DNA of 64,000 nucleotides from Rufibacter roseus (GCF_001647285.1 NZ_LRML01000002.1:124001-188000); one strand, 5' to 3'. Numbered from the stretch's first letter, positions 35,006 to 43,507 are shown. Program-made: numbers and translations. The notes: generated from the sequence alone by a model not told the origin.

Positions 35006-35404
35006 CTATGATCCCCTACTGTTCGTCAAAAGTCGTTCTATCTTCTCTTTTTTCAAAATTTTTTGCCCTGTTTGCCCCGTAGCTACCAGCCGTTCTCCTG
35101 CTTTTACGGTAATATCGCACAGCAGGAAGTTGCCTTTCAGCTCTTTAAACTCCGCCCTAATTTCCAGCTCCTCGCCCTCAAGCGCAGGCCCTACATGGTC
35201 AATATGTAGCATTGTGCCTATGCCCTCTTCATCAGGATCTTTCATTTCCAGCACAAATAGCCTTGACGCCCACTCCATGGCCTGCCCTAACGCAAAGGTA
35301 GAACAAACCGGATGCACCAGCCCACTTTCAAAACGGGCGAAGTCAGACTCCGTTACCGTTTTACGGTAAACTTTTACACAGCCAGGCGAGAAAGAATTCT
35401 TCAT
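35006..35404 (-). CDS. Hotdog-fold thioesterase, FlK-like
   Basis: A 132-residue hotdog-fold protein like the fluoroacetyl-CoA thioesterase family. LVHPVCSTFALGQAMEWASR contains Thr and Glu in the positions of the FlK catalytic residues, and LHIDHVGPALEG contains the conserved His. The true acyl-CoA substrate is unknown. It is immediately upstream of smpB with no gap. Confidence 0.82.
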   Translation of the reverse strand: MKNSFSPGCVKVYRKTVTESDFARFESGLVHPVCSTFALGQAMEWASRLFVLEMKDPDEEGIGTMLHIDHVGPALEGEELEIRAEFKELKGNFLLCDITVKAGERLVATGQTGQKILKKEKIERLLTNSRGS

Positions 35405-35467
35405 TTCAGGATACTTAGAACAGGAGCATTACTGAACTGGTGTGATATTAGCAAATTGTAATGTATT

Positions 35468-35737
35468 ATGCGTTTACAACTATGCCAATCTTCGTACCTT
35501 CTATATAACGGCCCTACCCGCAAAGAGTGTATTCCGGAGAATATCCGCAACTTCAATAAGATTGGGCAAACATTCGGATGGCTCACCGACAACACCTACA
35601 TAGTTGAGTTTGAGAACAACATAGAAATCATGCTCACTGGTGTAGTGCATCTAAGTACTTTCAATACTCCTAGCTCCTGCCGTATAAACAAAAAGGCGAA
35701 GCACCTTATTTTTTGGGTGCTTCGCCTTTTTCTATAA
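35468..35737 (+). pseudogene. Remnant of a beta-lactamase-related serine hydrolase C-terminus
   Basis: The 89-codon frame contains IPENIRNFNKIGQTFGWLTD and NTYIVEFENNIEIMLTG. From memory this resembles the C-terminal region of large secreted serine hydrolases (beta-lactamase class C-like) in this phylum. There is no start region or SxxK active site, a stop codon lies just upstream in frame, and the last 18 codons are only the translated terminator hairpin. I therefore read it as a decayed fragment of about 60-70 residues, not a working gene. A genuine small protein is the alternative. Confidence 0.45.
35691..35730. terminator. Bidirectional terminator
   Basis: 15-bp arms AAAAGGCGAAGCACC / GGTGCTTCGCCTTTT with a T-rich loop, serving the minus-strand gene at 35748. 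Confidence 0.85.
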
Positions 35738-35747
35738 ATAGGAAGAA

Positions 35748-35990
35748 CTATCTGCTTCCGGTAGAGCTTCCGCTCACTTGTCCGCCATCTTCCACGCTAA
35801 TGTTGCCTTTGCGGCCTCCACCATGTGGAGTAACGGCAGGGTTCCCGCGCAAGCCTTCCGGATTATCATCCACATCTTCAGACAAAGGAAGTTTCCCTAC
35901 TGCCTTGGGGGTACGGCCCGGCTCTGCTTGGTTGCTAACGGTATTCTGTGAGTTTACAATGTTCTTATTTTTATCTTTTTCTTCAGCCAT
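35748..35990 (-). CDS. Small disordered hydrophilic protein
   Basis: An 80-residue protein rich in Gly, Ser, Asn, Glu and Lys with no hydrophobic core, no cysteines and no signal peptide (MAEEKDKNKNIVNSQN...GQVSGSSTGSR). Such sequences are usually intrinsically disordered. I do not recognise the family. Gene status is supported by the terminator directly after its stop. Confidence 0.65.
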   Translation of the reverse strand: MAEEKDKNKNIVNSQNTVSNQAEPGRTPKAVGKLPLSEDVDDNPEGLRGNPAVTPHGGGRKGNISVEDGGQVSGSSTGSR

Positions 35991-36074
35991 ATCAATATCA
36001 GGTTAAGTTAAACTTCTGCTTCTTGATACGGAAAAAATTCAGAAACGGATACTTTGAGTTTTGATAGCTTCCTG

Positions 36075-36112
36075 CTGTTTTGCCTGATTTCTTGAAAACA
36101 GGCCCAAAACAG
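36075..36112. repeat. TGTTTT-type intergenic palindrome
   Basis: CTGTTTTGCCTG and CAGGCCCAAAACAG arms around ATTTCTTGAAAA, 5 bp beyond the stop of the SpmAB-like gene. Confidence 0.8.
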
Positions 36113-36117
36113 AAACA

Positions 36118-37350
36118 CTAGGCAAAGAACAGGTAAGCCAGCAGAATAGCGGCAATCACACCGGCCAAGTCGGCTAGCAGACCGCAGGTAAGGGCATAGC
36201 GTGATTTGCGAACGCCCACCGAACCGAAGTATACGGCCAAAATATAGAACGTAGTTTCAGTTGAGCCCTGGATGGCAGAAGCCAGGCGGCCCACGAAAGA
36301 ATCTACACCATAGGTGTTGATGGCTTCCACCATTAAACCTCGGGAACCGCTGCCACTCAATGGCTTCATAAAGGCTACGGGCAGAGCTTTCACAAACTCG
36401 GTGTCTATGCCTGTCAGGGCAAATAAATATCCAAGTCCATCCACAATCATATCCAGCGCACCGGAAACCCGGAAAACGCCAATGGCCACCAAAATAGCAA
36501 CTAGGTAAGGAATAATGGTAATCGCCACTGAGAAGCCCTCTTTGGCCCCCTCAATAAATGCCTCGTACACGTTTACCTTTCTTACCAGCGCCAGCGCAAT
36601 AAAAGAGACAATGATGCTGAACAGAATCACATTGCTGGCCACCTGTGAGATCACGCTGATCTGGTCCTGTGGAATTGTGGTGAAGTAATAGATAAGCCCG
36701 CCTATCAAGAGCAGCATGGAGCCCAGATACGCTAGAATAACTGGGTTGAACAGGTTAATGCGTTGGTAGATAGAAACGGTGATTAAGCCTACTATGGTGG
36801 AGAAAAAAGTAGCCAGCAAAATAGGTATGAAAATATCAGAGGGATCCGCCGCGCCTAACTGCGCCCGGAACACCATAATGCTGATAGGAATAATGGTAAG
36901 GCCGGAGGTGTTGAGCACCAGAAACATGATCTGCGCATTGGAGGCCGTTTCCTTGTCAGGGTTCAGCTCCTGCATCTCTTTCATGGCCTTAAGCCCCAAC
37001 GGGGTAGCGGCGTTGTCCAGCCCCAGCATGTTGGCTGAGAAGTTCATGAGAATGGAACCGAACACCGGGTGGTTTTTCGGGATTTCAGGGAACAGGCGGT
37101 TAAAGAACGGCCCTACCAGCTTCGCGAAGATGGCAATTATGCCGCCCCGCTCCCCTACCCGCATCAGTCCCAGCCACAGCGTCATGACGCCAGTAAGGCC
37201 CAAGGAAATTTCGAAACCGGTCTTGGCGCTGTCAAAGGTGCTGGTGACCATTTTCTGAAAAATCTCCACATCCTGGAAAAAGACGAGCTTAAACAGAGCA
37301 ATGCAGAAGGCAATTAGGAAGAACGCCGCCCACAAATAATTTAAAACCAT
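36118..37350 (-). CDS. SpmA-SpmB fusion, nucleoside recognition (Gate) membrane protein
   Basis: A 410-residue polytopic membrane protein equivalent to SpmA and SpmB joined. Each half carries a nucleoside-recognition (Gate) domain, and about 8-10 hydrophobic helices are visible. SILMNFSANMLGLDNAATPLGLKAM is the SpmA signature. MKPLSGSGSRGLMVEA and SAIQGSTETTFYILAVYFGS are the SpmB signature. In Bacillus the separate proteins affect spore core dehydration; this organism is not expected to sporulate, so the role here is unknown, perhaps transport. Confidence 0.9.
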   Translation of the reverse strand: MVLNYLWAAFFLIAFCIALFKLVFFQDVEIFQKMVTSTFDSAKTGFEISLGLTGVMTLWLGLMRVGERGGIIAIFAKLVGPFFNRLFPEIPKNHPVFGSILMNFSANMLGLDNAATPLGLKAMKEMQELNPDKETASNAQIMFLVLNTSGLTIIPISIMVFRAQLGAADPSDIFIPILLATFFSTIVGLITVSIYQRINLFNPVILAYLGSMLLLIGGLIYYFTTIPQDQISVISQVASNVILFSIIVSFIALALVRKVNVYEAFIEGAKEGFSVAITIIPYLVAILVAIGVFRVSGALDMIVDGLGYLFALTGIDTEFVKALPVAFMKPLSGSGSRGLMVEAINTYGVDSFVGRLASAIQGSTETTFYILAVYFGSVGVRKSRYALTCGLLADLAGVIAAILLAYLFFA

Positions 37351-37536
37351 GAAGAAAAGGGTTTGTGTCGTTTGGAATAAGTTGGGAAGATAAGAAAGAC
37401 ATAAGACTTAAGACACAAGATTTAAGACTTTAAATTCATGTGGCTCAGGAATGGATTAGCAGCCAGAAACGTAAACAAACCATGTTGCAGTTTTCATCTT
37501 CCGCAAGATGTCTTTAAACACGAAAAAATTTAATTT

Positions 37537-38007
37537 TTAGCTCCTAAAAGGTGCGTAATACATTTTAATGTAGGGATTTTCTCTGCCGGAAAAATGATCT
37601 CTAACTACTTCTTCTACTCTTTCAGGTGCCCATGCGCCACCAACATATAGTCCGTAACATTCTTCTTTCCTACAACCATACTTCACATGCCCATTCTCAA
37701 TGATTTTAAATAAATCAGGGTTACCTATTTCTTCTATAAAGTATTTAGAGTTTTTTAAACTTTCTTCTAAAGGCACCACCTCCACAATTTGCCATCTTCC
37801 TCTTTTAACACCGCTATCGTTAACTACCCCTTTAAAAATAATAGGGAATTTGAGCAGCTCTTCAAATACAGTTAGTTCATCCTCTGCTAAGAAATCATAG
37901 ATTGCCACATCGCCATGATTCAATATCCTACCATACACAGATTGTCCACTCCCTAATCCAATTTGTATTATTCCACCGGGAATTTCTTTTTGCTTCGCCA
38001 TAATCAT
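37537..38007 (-). CDS. Imm26-like immunity-family protein
   Basis: A 156-residue cytoplasmic protein. IPGGIIQIGLGSGQSVYGRILNHG followed by VAIYDF resembles, from memory, the Imm26 family of polymorphic-toxin immunity proteins (split here: IPGGIIQIGLG / GQSVYGRILNHG). The later part has FPIIFKGVVND and RGRWQIVEVVPLEE. No toxin gene is adjacent. The gene lies alone between inverted word repeats and has its own terminator at 38067-38100 on the upstream side, suggesting it came in as a unit. ATG at 38007 or two codons later. Confidence 0.65.
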   Translation of the reverse strand: MIMAKQKEIPGGIIQIGLGSGQSVYGRILNHGDVAIYDFLAEDELTVFEELLKFPIIFKGVVNDSGVKRGRWQIVEVVPLEESLKNSKYFIEEIGNPDLFKIIENGHVKYGCRKEECYGLYVGGAWAPERVEEVVRDHFSGRENPYIKMYYAPFRS

Positions 38008-38066
38008 ATTTATACAACATCAATCTAATAATTATGAGCTAATATTAATAAAACGGCTCAAAAACA

Positions 38067-38100
38067 AAAACCTGTGAGTTTTAGTAACCTCACAGGTTTT
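38067..38100. terminator. Bidirectional hairpin terminator
   Basis: Perfect 12-bp arms AAAACCTGTGAG / CTCACAGGTTTT with a 10-nt loop. It lies beyond the stop of the epimerase gene (38162) and upstream of the Imm26-like gene. Confidence 0.8.
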
Positions 38101-38161
38101 GTAGTAATTGTTTATCTAATGTCTAAATCTTATGTCTTGCGTCTTGTGTCTTAATTCTAAC

Positions 38162-39241
38162 CTAAGCTAACTCTTTTATCCTCTCCACGCCCAGCCCAGC
38201 TTTGCCGTTGGGACGCATGATTCCGTTTTCAATGATGAATCCGCCGGAAACCACATCTTTAGCTAAGTCAAGGCTCCCGTCCAGGTCAATGTATTTGGTG
38301 TTGGCGCAGGAAAAAGCGGCGTGCAGGGCGGCAGTAATGCTCACGATGCTCTCGTCGTTGCAGCCCCACATCAGGTCTTGGCCGGCCATTTGCGCAATGG
38401 TGCCAATTTGTCGCCCGGCGTATACGCCCCCACACTTCATCAATTTAATGTTGAAGATCCCGCAGGCTCTGGGAGGTGAGGCCAGAATAAAAGCATCGTA
38501 AGGCGACAGCAAAGACTCATCTGCGGCCACCAGGTCTTTCACGCTGGCAGGCAGCTGGCGCAGGTCATCTACAATGCTTGCTTTCAGGGGTTGCTCAATC
38601 AGCTCTATGTTTAGGCTGGCCGAGCGGCGGCAGAACTCCTCCAGATCAGAGGCGGTGTAGCCCTGATTGGCGTCTATCCGGATGGCGATTTTATTCCCAT
38701 AGACCTCGCGCAGCTTAACCAGTCGCTCCAGATCCTGCTCCACGGTTTCTCCGGTTTTGACTTTCAGGTGCGTGAAGCCGCGTCCCACGTACTCCTCCGC
38801 CTCCTCCAGCGTCTCCTCCACCGACTTTATGCCAATGGTGATGGACGTAGGCATGGACTTAATTTTCTGTCCTAGAAACGTCACCAGCGGCACGTCCAGA
38901 TACTTGCTGAACAGGTCGTGCAGGGCAATGTCCAGAGCGGCGCGGGCGGCGGGATTTCTCGGGAGGCGCTGCGCTATTTCCTCGCACAGCAGTTGGAATT
39001 CCCTGATGTCACGGCCTTTGAGCCATTCCAGGTTCTCGGGTTGCAGGGCGGCCTGTGTATCAGCCAAGGCCTCGCCCACCACTTCCTTGCTGGGGTTGCC
39101 GGCGCCAATGCCGGTGAGGCCGTTTTCCGCTACCAGCTCCACCAGCACGTTCTCCACCGCGCTCACGGTTTTGAACGCAATGGTGTACGGTCGGGTCAGC
39201 TCCAGGTCGGCGGTCCAGACGTTGATTTCCTTTATCCTCAT
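38162..39241 (-). CDS. Dipeptide epimerase-like enolase-superfamily enzyme
   Basis: A 359-residue muconate-lactonizing-type enolase. The KxK catalytic motif is in THLKVKTG. Metal ligands are in IRIDANQGY, IELIEQPL and AADESLL, and the second general base is the Lys of FNIKLMKCGG. A DLDG motif near the C-terminus matches the DxD that L-Ala-D/L-Glu epimerases use to hold the dipeptide amino group. Its ATG overlaps the DUF1611 stop by 4 nt (ATGA), so the two work together. The alternative is N-acetyl-D-glutamate racemase (DgcA), which pairs with a DUF1611 enzyme in a D-glutamate pathway. Confidence 0.88.
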   Translation of the reverse strand: MRIKEINVWTADLELTRPYTIAFKTVSAVENVLVELVAENGLTGIGAGNPSKEVVGEALADTQAALQPENLEWLKGRDIREFQLLCEEIAQRLPRNPAARAALDIALHDLFSKYLDVPLVTFLGQKIKSMPTSITIGIKSVEETLEEAEEYVGRGFTHLKVKTGETVEQDLERLVKLREVYGNKIAIRIDANQGYTASDLEEFCRRSASLNIELIEQPLKASIVDDLRQLPASVKDLVAADESLLSPYDAFILASPPRACGIFNIKLMKCGGVYAGRQIGTIAQMAGQDLMWGCNDESIVSITAALHAAFSCANTKYIDLDGSLDLAKDVVSGGFIIENGIMRPNGKAGLGVERIKELA

Positions 39242-40314
39242 AGCGCCGCGCTTGCTTCTTTCTCCAGTACCTCTTTCACCAGATCAATGATCTGCCCTAC
39301 GCCGTCTTCCAACGGAAGAATAACCGGCAAGCCCAGCTCCTGCTGGTACTGCTGCTGGTAGGCCTTAGCTTCTTCCAGCGAAAGTCCGGCGGTGTTCAGG
39401 GTTACGGCCAGTACTTCGGCACCGTAAAGCTCAATCAGCTGTATCTCGGTGGAAATGGGAGGAATCTTGAAGCCGAGGTCCTCGTTGTCGTCGAAGTATA
39501 CGCGGGCGGGCGCATGCTGCAGCACCACGTATTTAATCTGGCCCGACACCAGGTACTCAGAGCCGCAGGGGCCACTGGGGTTGCGTAGAGCAGCCTGCCC
39601 CTCTACGAATATCACGTCGGGCTGGTGCTCCTCATAGCTGCTAACGATGGCGTGCTCTAGCTCTCCAGAAACGAAGTCGTTGTAGGTGGAGTCCAGAATG
39701 AAGCCTTTACCGCGTCCCTGCATCCAGCCGGTTTGGCCGGTGAAGATCATCTGCGCCTTCAGGCCGGCAGCCTCGGCGGCCTGGGTGAGCATGCGGGTGG
39801 TGGTACGCTTGCCCATGCGAACGTCGGTACCCAATACAGCCACGCGCGGGGCGGCAACGTCCAGAATACGGCCGGTCCAGAAATGCAGCTCGCTTTTTGG
39901 CTTGGGTTTGCGCACGTCCACGAGCTGCACATTATACTCATCCGCCAGTGAGGCCAGGTCAGGCATGTCGCTCAGGTACTCGTGCAGACCACTCACTATG
40001 TTTATTCCCTGTATAATAGCCTCTTTGATGGTTTTTTTCATGGCGGCAGGAAGTTTCCCCCCTTTCGGAGCTATTCCAACCAAACAGTAATCGGCCTTTT
40101 CCTCGCTGCTTTTCAGGAAGTCAGTCAGATCTGAATAGACTTTTATGCCGCGCGGCTTTCCGTCTACCACCTCGCCGGCGTCACTGCCCGCCGACACAGC
40201 GTCGATAACGCCTATAATATTGTACCGCTCAGTGCCCCTGATCAAGCCATGGGCAGTTTTTGCCGGATACTGGTTCAGCAGACCATCCGTGAGAATAATG
40301 GCATTTCCGTCCAT
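39238..40314 (-). CDS. DUF1611 P-loop protein (DgcN-like)
   Basis: A 358-residue DUF1611 protein with a Rossmann-like N-terminal domain and a P-loop domain. The nucleotide-binding loop is VLGTDVRMGKRTTTRML, and VIFVEGQAALRNPSG is a Walker-B-like segment. Some members (DgcN) are D-glutamate N-acetyltransferases acting before the epimerase-like DgcA. The 4-nt coupling to the epimerase gene supports a shared pathway. Which D-Glu compound is the substrate is unresolved. Confidence 0.85.
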   Translation of the reverse strand: MDGNAIILTDGLLNQYPAKTAHGLIRGTERYNIIGVIDAVSAGSDAGEVVDGKPRGIKVYSDLTDFLKSSEEKADYCLVGIAPKGGKLPAAMKKTIKEAIIQGINIVSGLHEYLSDMPDLASLADEYNVQLVDVRKPKPKSELHFWTGRILDVAAPRVAVLGTDVRMGKRTTTRMLTQAAEAAGLKAQMIFTGQTGWMQGRGKGFILDSTYNDFVSGELEHAIVSSYEEHQPDVIFVEGQAALRNPSGPCGSEYLVSGQIKYVVLQHAPARVYFDDNEDLGFKIPPISTEIQLIELYGAEVLAVTLNTAGLSLEEAKAYQQQYQQELGLPVILPLEDGVGQIIDLVKEVLEKEASAAL

Positions 40315-40355
40315 TTCAAATAAAAGTTAAGTTTGTTGTTTAGATATTCTGAGGC

Positions 40356-40392
40356 TGTTTTCGCCTGTTTTCTTTAAAACAGGCCGAAAACA
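40356..40392. repeat. TGTTTT-type palindrome
   Basis: TGTTTTCGCCTGTTTT and AAAACAGGCCGAAAACA are paired with one bulged base around a CTTT apex. It starts 11 bp beyond the stop of the M14 peptidase gene. Confidence 0.85.
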
Positions 40393-40403
40393 TATATTCA
40401 TTT

Positions 40404-41882
40404 CTACAGTACTACTCCATGCAGCAGAGATGGCTTTGCACCCTGCATATCATACACAAAACCGTTCACAATGGCGTAGCGCACTTTGCCATCTGCCGCG
40501 CGCAGAACAAAATTGGCGCCCCGGCCTAAACCTAAGGTGTGCGAGGCATTTCCATTTACCCTGATGATGTTCAGGGGAAGCTCCGTTGGATTTACCCCTG
40601 CTGAGAAATTCTCCAATCGAACAGTTGTGTAACCTTGCTGCAACAGGTCTTTTACCCGTTCTGGAGTTAGGTCGCGCAGCTGCTTTATAGGTTTATCCAA
40701 AATTTTGCCTGCCTCCAACGTAAGCCCTTCCCCGTTTACTTCTTCGTACCCATGGAACACGCTCATGTCACCTATCTCCTCAACCGTAGCTCTATGAAAA
40801 AAACCTTTAGGCGAGTTAATAGGAATTTCGCTTCTGTTCACGCCCACATCTAACAAAACAGGATGACCACTTTTGTCTTTGTGGTGAACCTTGCGAATTA
40901 CTAAGTCATAGAGGTAACGCTCGTTCTGCGGAATCTTCACATAGTCCTCCAGCTTGTAATTAGTGTACTCTTTTGTAGCTATGAGGTGCAGGGCCGAAGT
41001 AATGGTTGCGAAGTTCAATTTCCGAATTTCCTGCTTCTCCTGATCGCCATTATAACCACCTGATTCAATTAAAATCACGCTGGTGCCCCACTTCTGAATG
41101 TTATCGCCGAAGGCGCGGGGCTCATGGTCATCAGAGTACTTTGCCACCTGCCCTGGAATAAGCGTCTGCAAACCCTCATTCATACCCACAATTGTGTGCA
41201 TAGCGCGGCCACGCACTTCGTTTACTGTTTGGGCATAGTCAAAAGCCGGCGCCAGAAAAGAAATAGTAGCAGGCTTGTTGGTGGTACCCACGGTGTAAAG
41301 CCGGCTCTGGTCGTGTAGATTGAAGCCGAACTCTGGGTTCAGGCTATCGCGCAGGCTCTTGAGTAAGCGGGCTTCAGGGCTTTGCAGGCGCAGGGCGTCG
41401 CGGTTCAGGTCAATGTCGTAGGCATTGCGGCGTTTAAAAGCCTCCGCTCCGTCTGGGTTGAGCATGGGCACAAAGTAAAGCGTTGTGTTCTGCAAGATTT
41501 TTTTCTTTACTTCATCCAGCGCATCTGGCTTCTGCAAAAAGTTGAAGAAATCAAACAAAGCCATAGTAGCGGTTGACTCATCACCGTGCATTTGCGACCA
41601 CAGCATCACCTTCGTTTTGCCGGTACCCGCTTTTATTAAATAGATATCGCGCCCCTCTATGCTCTGCCCCACCGTCTTCACCTGAAACATTGGGTTCTTT
41701 TTAAGCTCCTCTATGAGCGGGACTATATCTCTGTGTTTGAAACGGCGGTTTTTAATTACCGGCTCCTTGTATTGGGCATGCAGGTCAAAGGCGGCCTTGG
41801 CAATATTAGCCGCAGGCTTGTTCTGGCACTGAGATTCCAGAATGGTCATGAAAAGAAGTATGATTAGTATAAGTGGTCGCAT
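40404..41882 (-). CDS. M14-family zinc carboxypeptidase, exported
   Basis: Start set at ATG 41882, which puts a signal sequence (MRPLILIILLFMTILES) first and gives 492 residues; the frame runs 25 codons further upstream. A Cys follows the hydrophobic core (SQCQN), but the lipobox is poor. Zinc ligands are in MHGDESTA (HxxE) and FNLHDQ; RRNAYDIDLNRD and LIESGG supply the substrate-binding and catalytic Glu. The last ~130 residues form an extra C-terminal domain. The neighbouring epimerase and DUF1611 genes recall E. coli ycjG/mpaA, where an M14 enzyme trims murein tripeptide; unlike MpaA this one appears to be exported. Confidence 0.87.
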   Translation of the reverse strand: MRPLILIILLFMTILESQCQNKPAANIAKAAFDLHAQYKEPVIKNRRFKHRDIVPLIEELKKNPMFQVKTVGQSIEGRDIYLIKAGTGKTKVMLWSQMHGDESTATMALFDFFNFLQKPDALDEVKKKILQNTTLYFVPMLNPDGAEAFKRRNAYDIDLNRDALRLQSPEARLLKSLRDSLNPEFGFNLHDQSRLYTVGTTNKPATISFLAPAFDYAQTVNEVRGRAMHTIVGMNEGLQTLIPGQVAKYSDDHEPRAFGDNIQKWGTSVILIESGGYNGDQEKQEIRKLNFATITSALHLIATKEYTNYKLEDYVKIPQNERYLYDLVIRKVHHKDKSGHPVLLDVGVNRSEIPINSPKGFFHRATVEEIGDMSVFHGYEEVNGEGLTLEAGKILDKPIKQLRDLTPERVKDLLQQGYTTVRLENFSAGVNPTELPLNIIRVNGNASHTLGLGRGANFVLRAADGKVRYAIVNGFVYDMQGAKPSLLHGVVL

Positions 41883-42131
41883 TAGAAAAGCAAAAAAATG
41901 TTTGAAGTACACCCGAACCCGGGTTCTATCAGAGCAGCTTTCTTGCCCCCTTTTCAATTGTGTGGTTAATGTAAGGACGAAATTCGGCTAACAAAAAAGA
42001 AATTAAAAAATTTAATGAAGTAGAGGAAATATTCCTCCTATTTCTGCTCTTAAGCATTGAAGGAAGTAAGATTTACTACCATAAAAACCATTTGCCGTGG
42101 ATGTCGTTGTTTGGATAAAAATGCAGCAATC

Positions 42132-43454
42132 ATGGTTCCGCTACCCGTAAAACTTCGGCATTACCCTTTAGTTGATGGGCTCGTCAACGAAACAAGCCAA
42201 GACATTTCTTCCCATGGCAAGCAGAAAAAGGCTTTAGCCATCCTGCTCATGGAGAAACTAAAGAATCCGGCACCGCAATCTCCGGCTCTGGTGTCTTCGG
42301 CACACGGCCCTATTTTACAAATGCTGTTGCTGGTACCAGAATACGCCATAAAAGATCCAGAAGAAAACCCGGTGTGGCAGCGCATGCGGCATTTATTGTC
42401 TGTACTGCCTCAACACACATTTTTCTCTCTCCTTTCTCACCAGCGCTCTGCCAGCTGTTTGAAAGCCGAAGTAGAGAAATTGAAGCTAACCCACCGTTGC
42501 CAGGTGCTGGAAGTAGAGGATATCATTGATTTTACTATTTGGGCGCAAGATCCGGTGGCAGTGGTGCAGGATAGAGCTTCCGGTGAAACTATGATAATTG
42601 AACCTCACTCTTTTCTTCGCAGCGGAGACGCTTACATGGCTGATATATTGGGCTCATTATTAGGGTTCAGACAAACGCAAGCTCCTCTTTACTTTGAAGG
42701 AGGTAACATATTGATTGCCGATGACTTCTTCTTTATGGGGCCTGACTACCCAATAGAGTCATTGCTGCACATTGGAGACATGATCCCGCTTGCCTCTGGC
42801 GAATCTCCGGTTGCGGCGGTCAGGAGGCTGTATCACCAAACCCTGGACCAGCACCGTGAACTGATCATGCTGGGCAGCACTGCACCGGTACCCGAACAAA
42901 ACAGCAGAAACTTTGAGCTAGATGGAGCAGAGTGGGTAGAACATTTTTATCTTAAAAATGAGGAAGGGTCAGTACAGCCCCTGTTCCACATAGACATGTT
43001 TGTGAGCTTAACGGGCCGAAACGCCGACGGCCAATACCAATTGCTGGTGGGTGACCCTAGGCTAGCCGCTCAGTTGTTGGATGAGGAAATTCATGATCAT
43101 GCTATGGTCTCAGTTTTTGACAACGTTGCCAGAAATCTGGCTAATGCTGGTTTCAAAGTTTACCGTAACCCTCTCCCCCTCACCTATGTAGATGACCCTG
43201 AGCAAAAAGAACGGAAATGGTATTTCGCCACTGCCAACAATGCCTTGGTTGAAATTATTGATGAGGAGCACAAGACGGTTTGGCTGCCTGCTTACGGTAT
43301 AGGTGCCTGGGAAAACCTAAAGATAACAGACCAGGCAAATAAAGGGGTCTGGGAATCGCTGGGGTTTAAAGTACACCTCTTACCGGACTTCCATATTTTT
43401 GCGGAAAACTCAGGAGCAGTACACTGTATCACCAAATACCTGAAACGCGGCTAG
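42132..43454 (+). CDS. Deiminase-fold (PAD/agmatine deiminase-like) enzyme
   Basis: A 440-residue member of the guanidine-modifying (arginine deiminase) superfamily. IWAQDPVAVVQD, LYFEGGNILIADD (the EGGN loop), FHIDMFVSL (catalytic HxD) and the C-terminal NSGAVHCITKYLKR with the nucleophilic Cys are all in the expected order. ATG 42132 is preferred; the frame also has a TTG at 42057. The exact substrate (agmatine, free or peptidyl arginine) cannot be told. No signal peptide is seen. With cyanophycin genes in the same window an arginine-related role is tempting but only inference. Confidence 0.78.
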   Translation: MVPLPVKLRHYPLVDGLVNETSQDISSHGKQKKALAILLMEKLKNPAPQSPALVSSAHGPILQMLLLVPEYAIKDPEENPVWQRMRHLLSVLPQHTFFSLLSHQRSASCLKAEVEKLKLTHRCQVLEVEDIIDFTIWAQDPVAVVQDRASGETMIIEPHSFLRSGDAYMADILGSLLGFRQTQAPLYFEGGNILIADDFFFMGPDYPIESLLHIGDMIPLASGESPVAAVRRLYHQTLDQHRELIMLGSTAPVPEQNSRNFELDGAEWVEHFYLKNEEGSVQPLFHIDMFVSLTGRNADGQYQLLVGDPRLAAQLLDEEIHDHAMVSVFDNVARNLANAGFKVYRNPLPLTYVDDPEQKERKWYFATANNALVEIIDEEHKTVWLPAYGIGAWENLKITDQANKGVWESLGFKVHLLPDFHIFAENSGAVHCITKYLKRG

Positions 43455-43455
43455 C

Positions 43456-43493
43456 TGTTTTAGGCTTGTTTTCTTAAAAACAAGCCTAAAACA
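43456..43493. repeat. TGTTTT-type palindrome, perfect
   Basis: 17-bp perfect arms TGTTTTAGGCTTGTTTT and AAAACAAGCCTAAAACA with loop CTTA, 1 bp after the deiminase stop and 14 bp before the tsaD stop. Best copy of the family in the window. Confidence 0.9.
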
Positions 43494-43507
43494 ACCTTTA
43501 GCAGGCA

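Larger units (their letters stand above)
37398..38154. repeat. Inverted repeat pair of TTAAGACACAAGA words around Imm26-like gene
   Basis: Left arm (37398-37428) contains GACATAAGA and TTAAGACACAAGA (37408-37420). The right arm (38121-38154) contains their exact complements TCTTATGTC (38128-38136) and TCTTGTGTCTTAA (38142-38154), in rearranged order. The pair brackets one gene plus its terminator, about 760 bp in all. Confidence 0.7.

Noticed and set aside
35401-35595. 64-codon minus-strand frame upstream of the thioesterase gene
   Set aside because: It runs antisense to the hydrolase-like remnant, has no motif, and reaches into the thioesterase start codon region.
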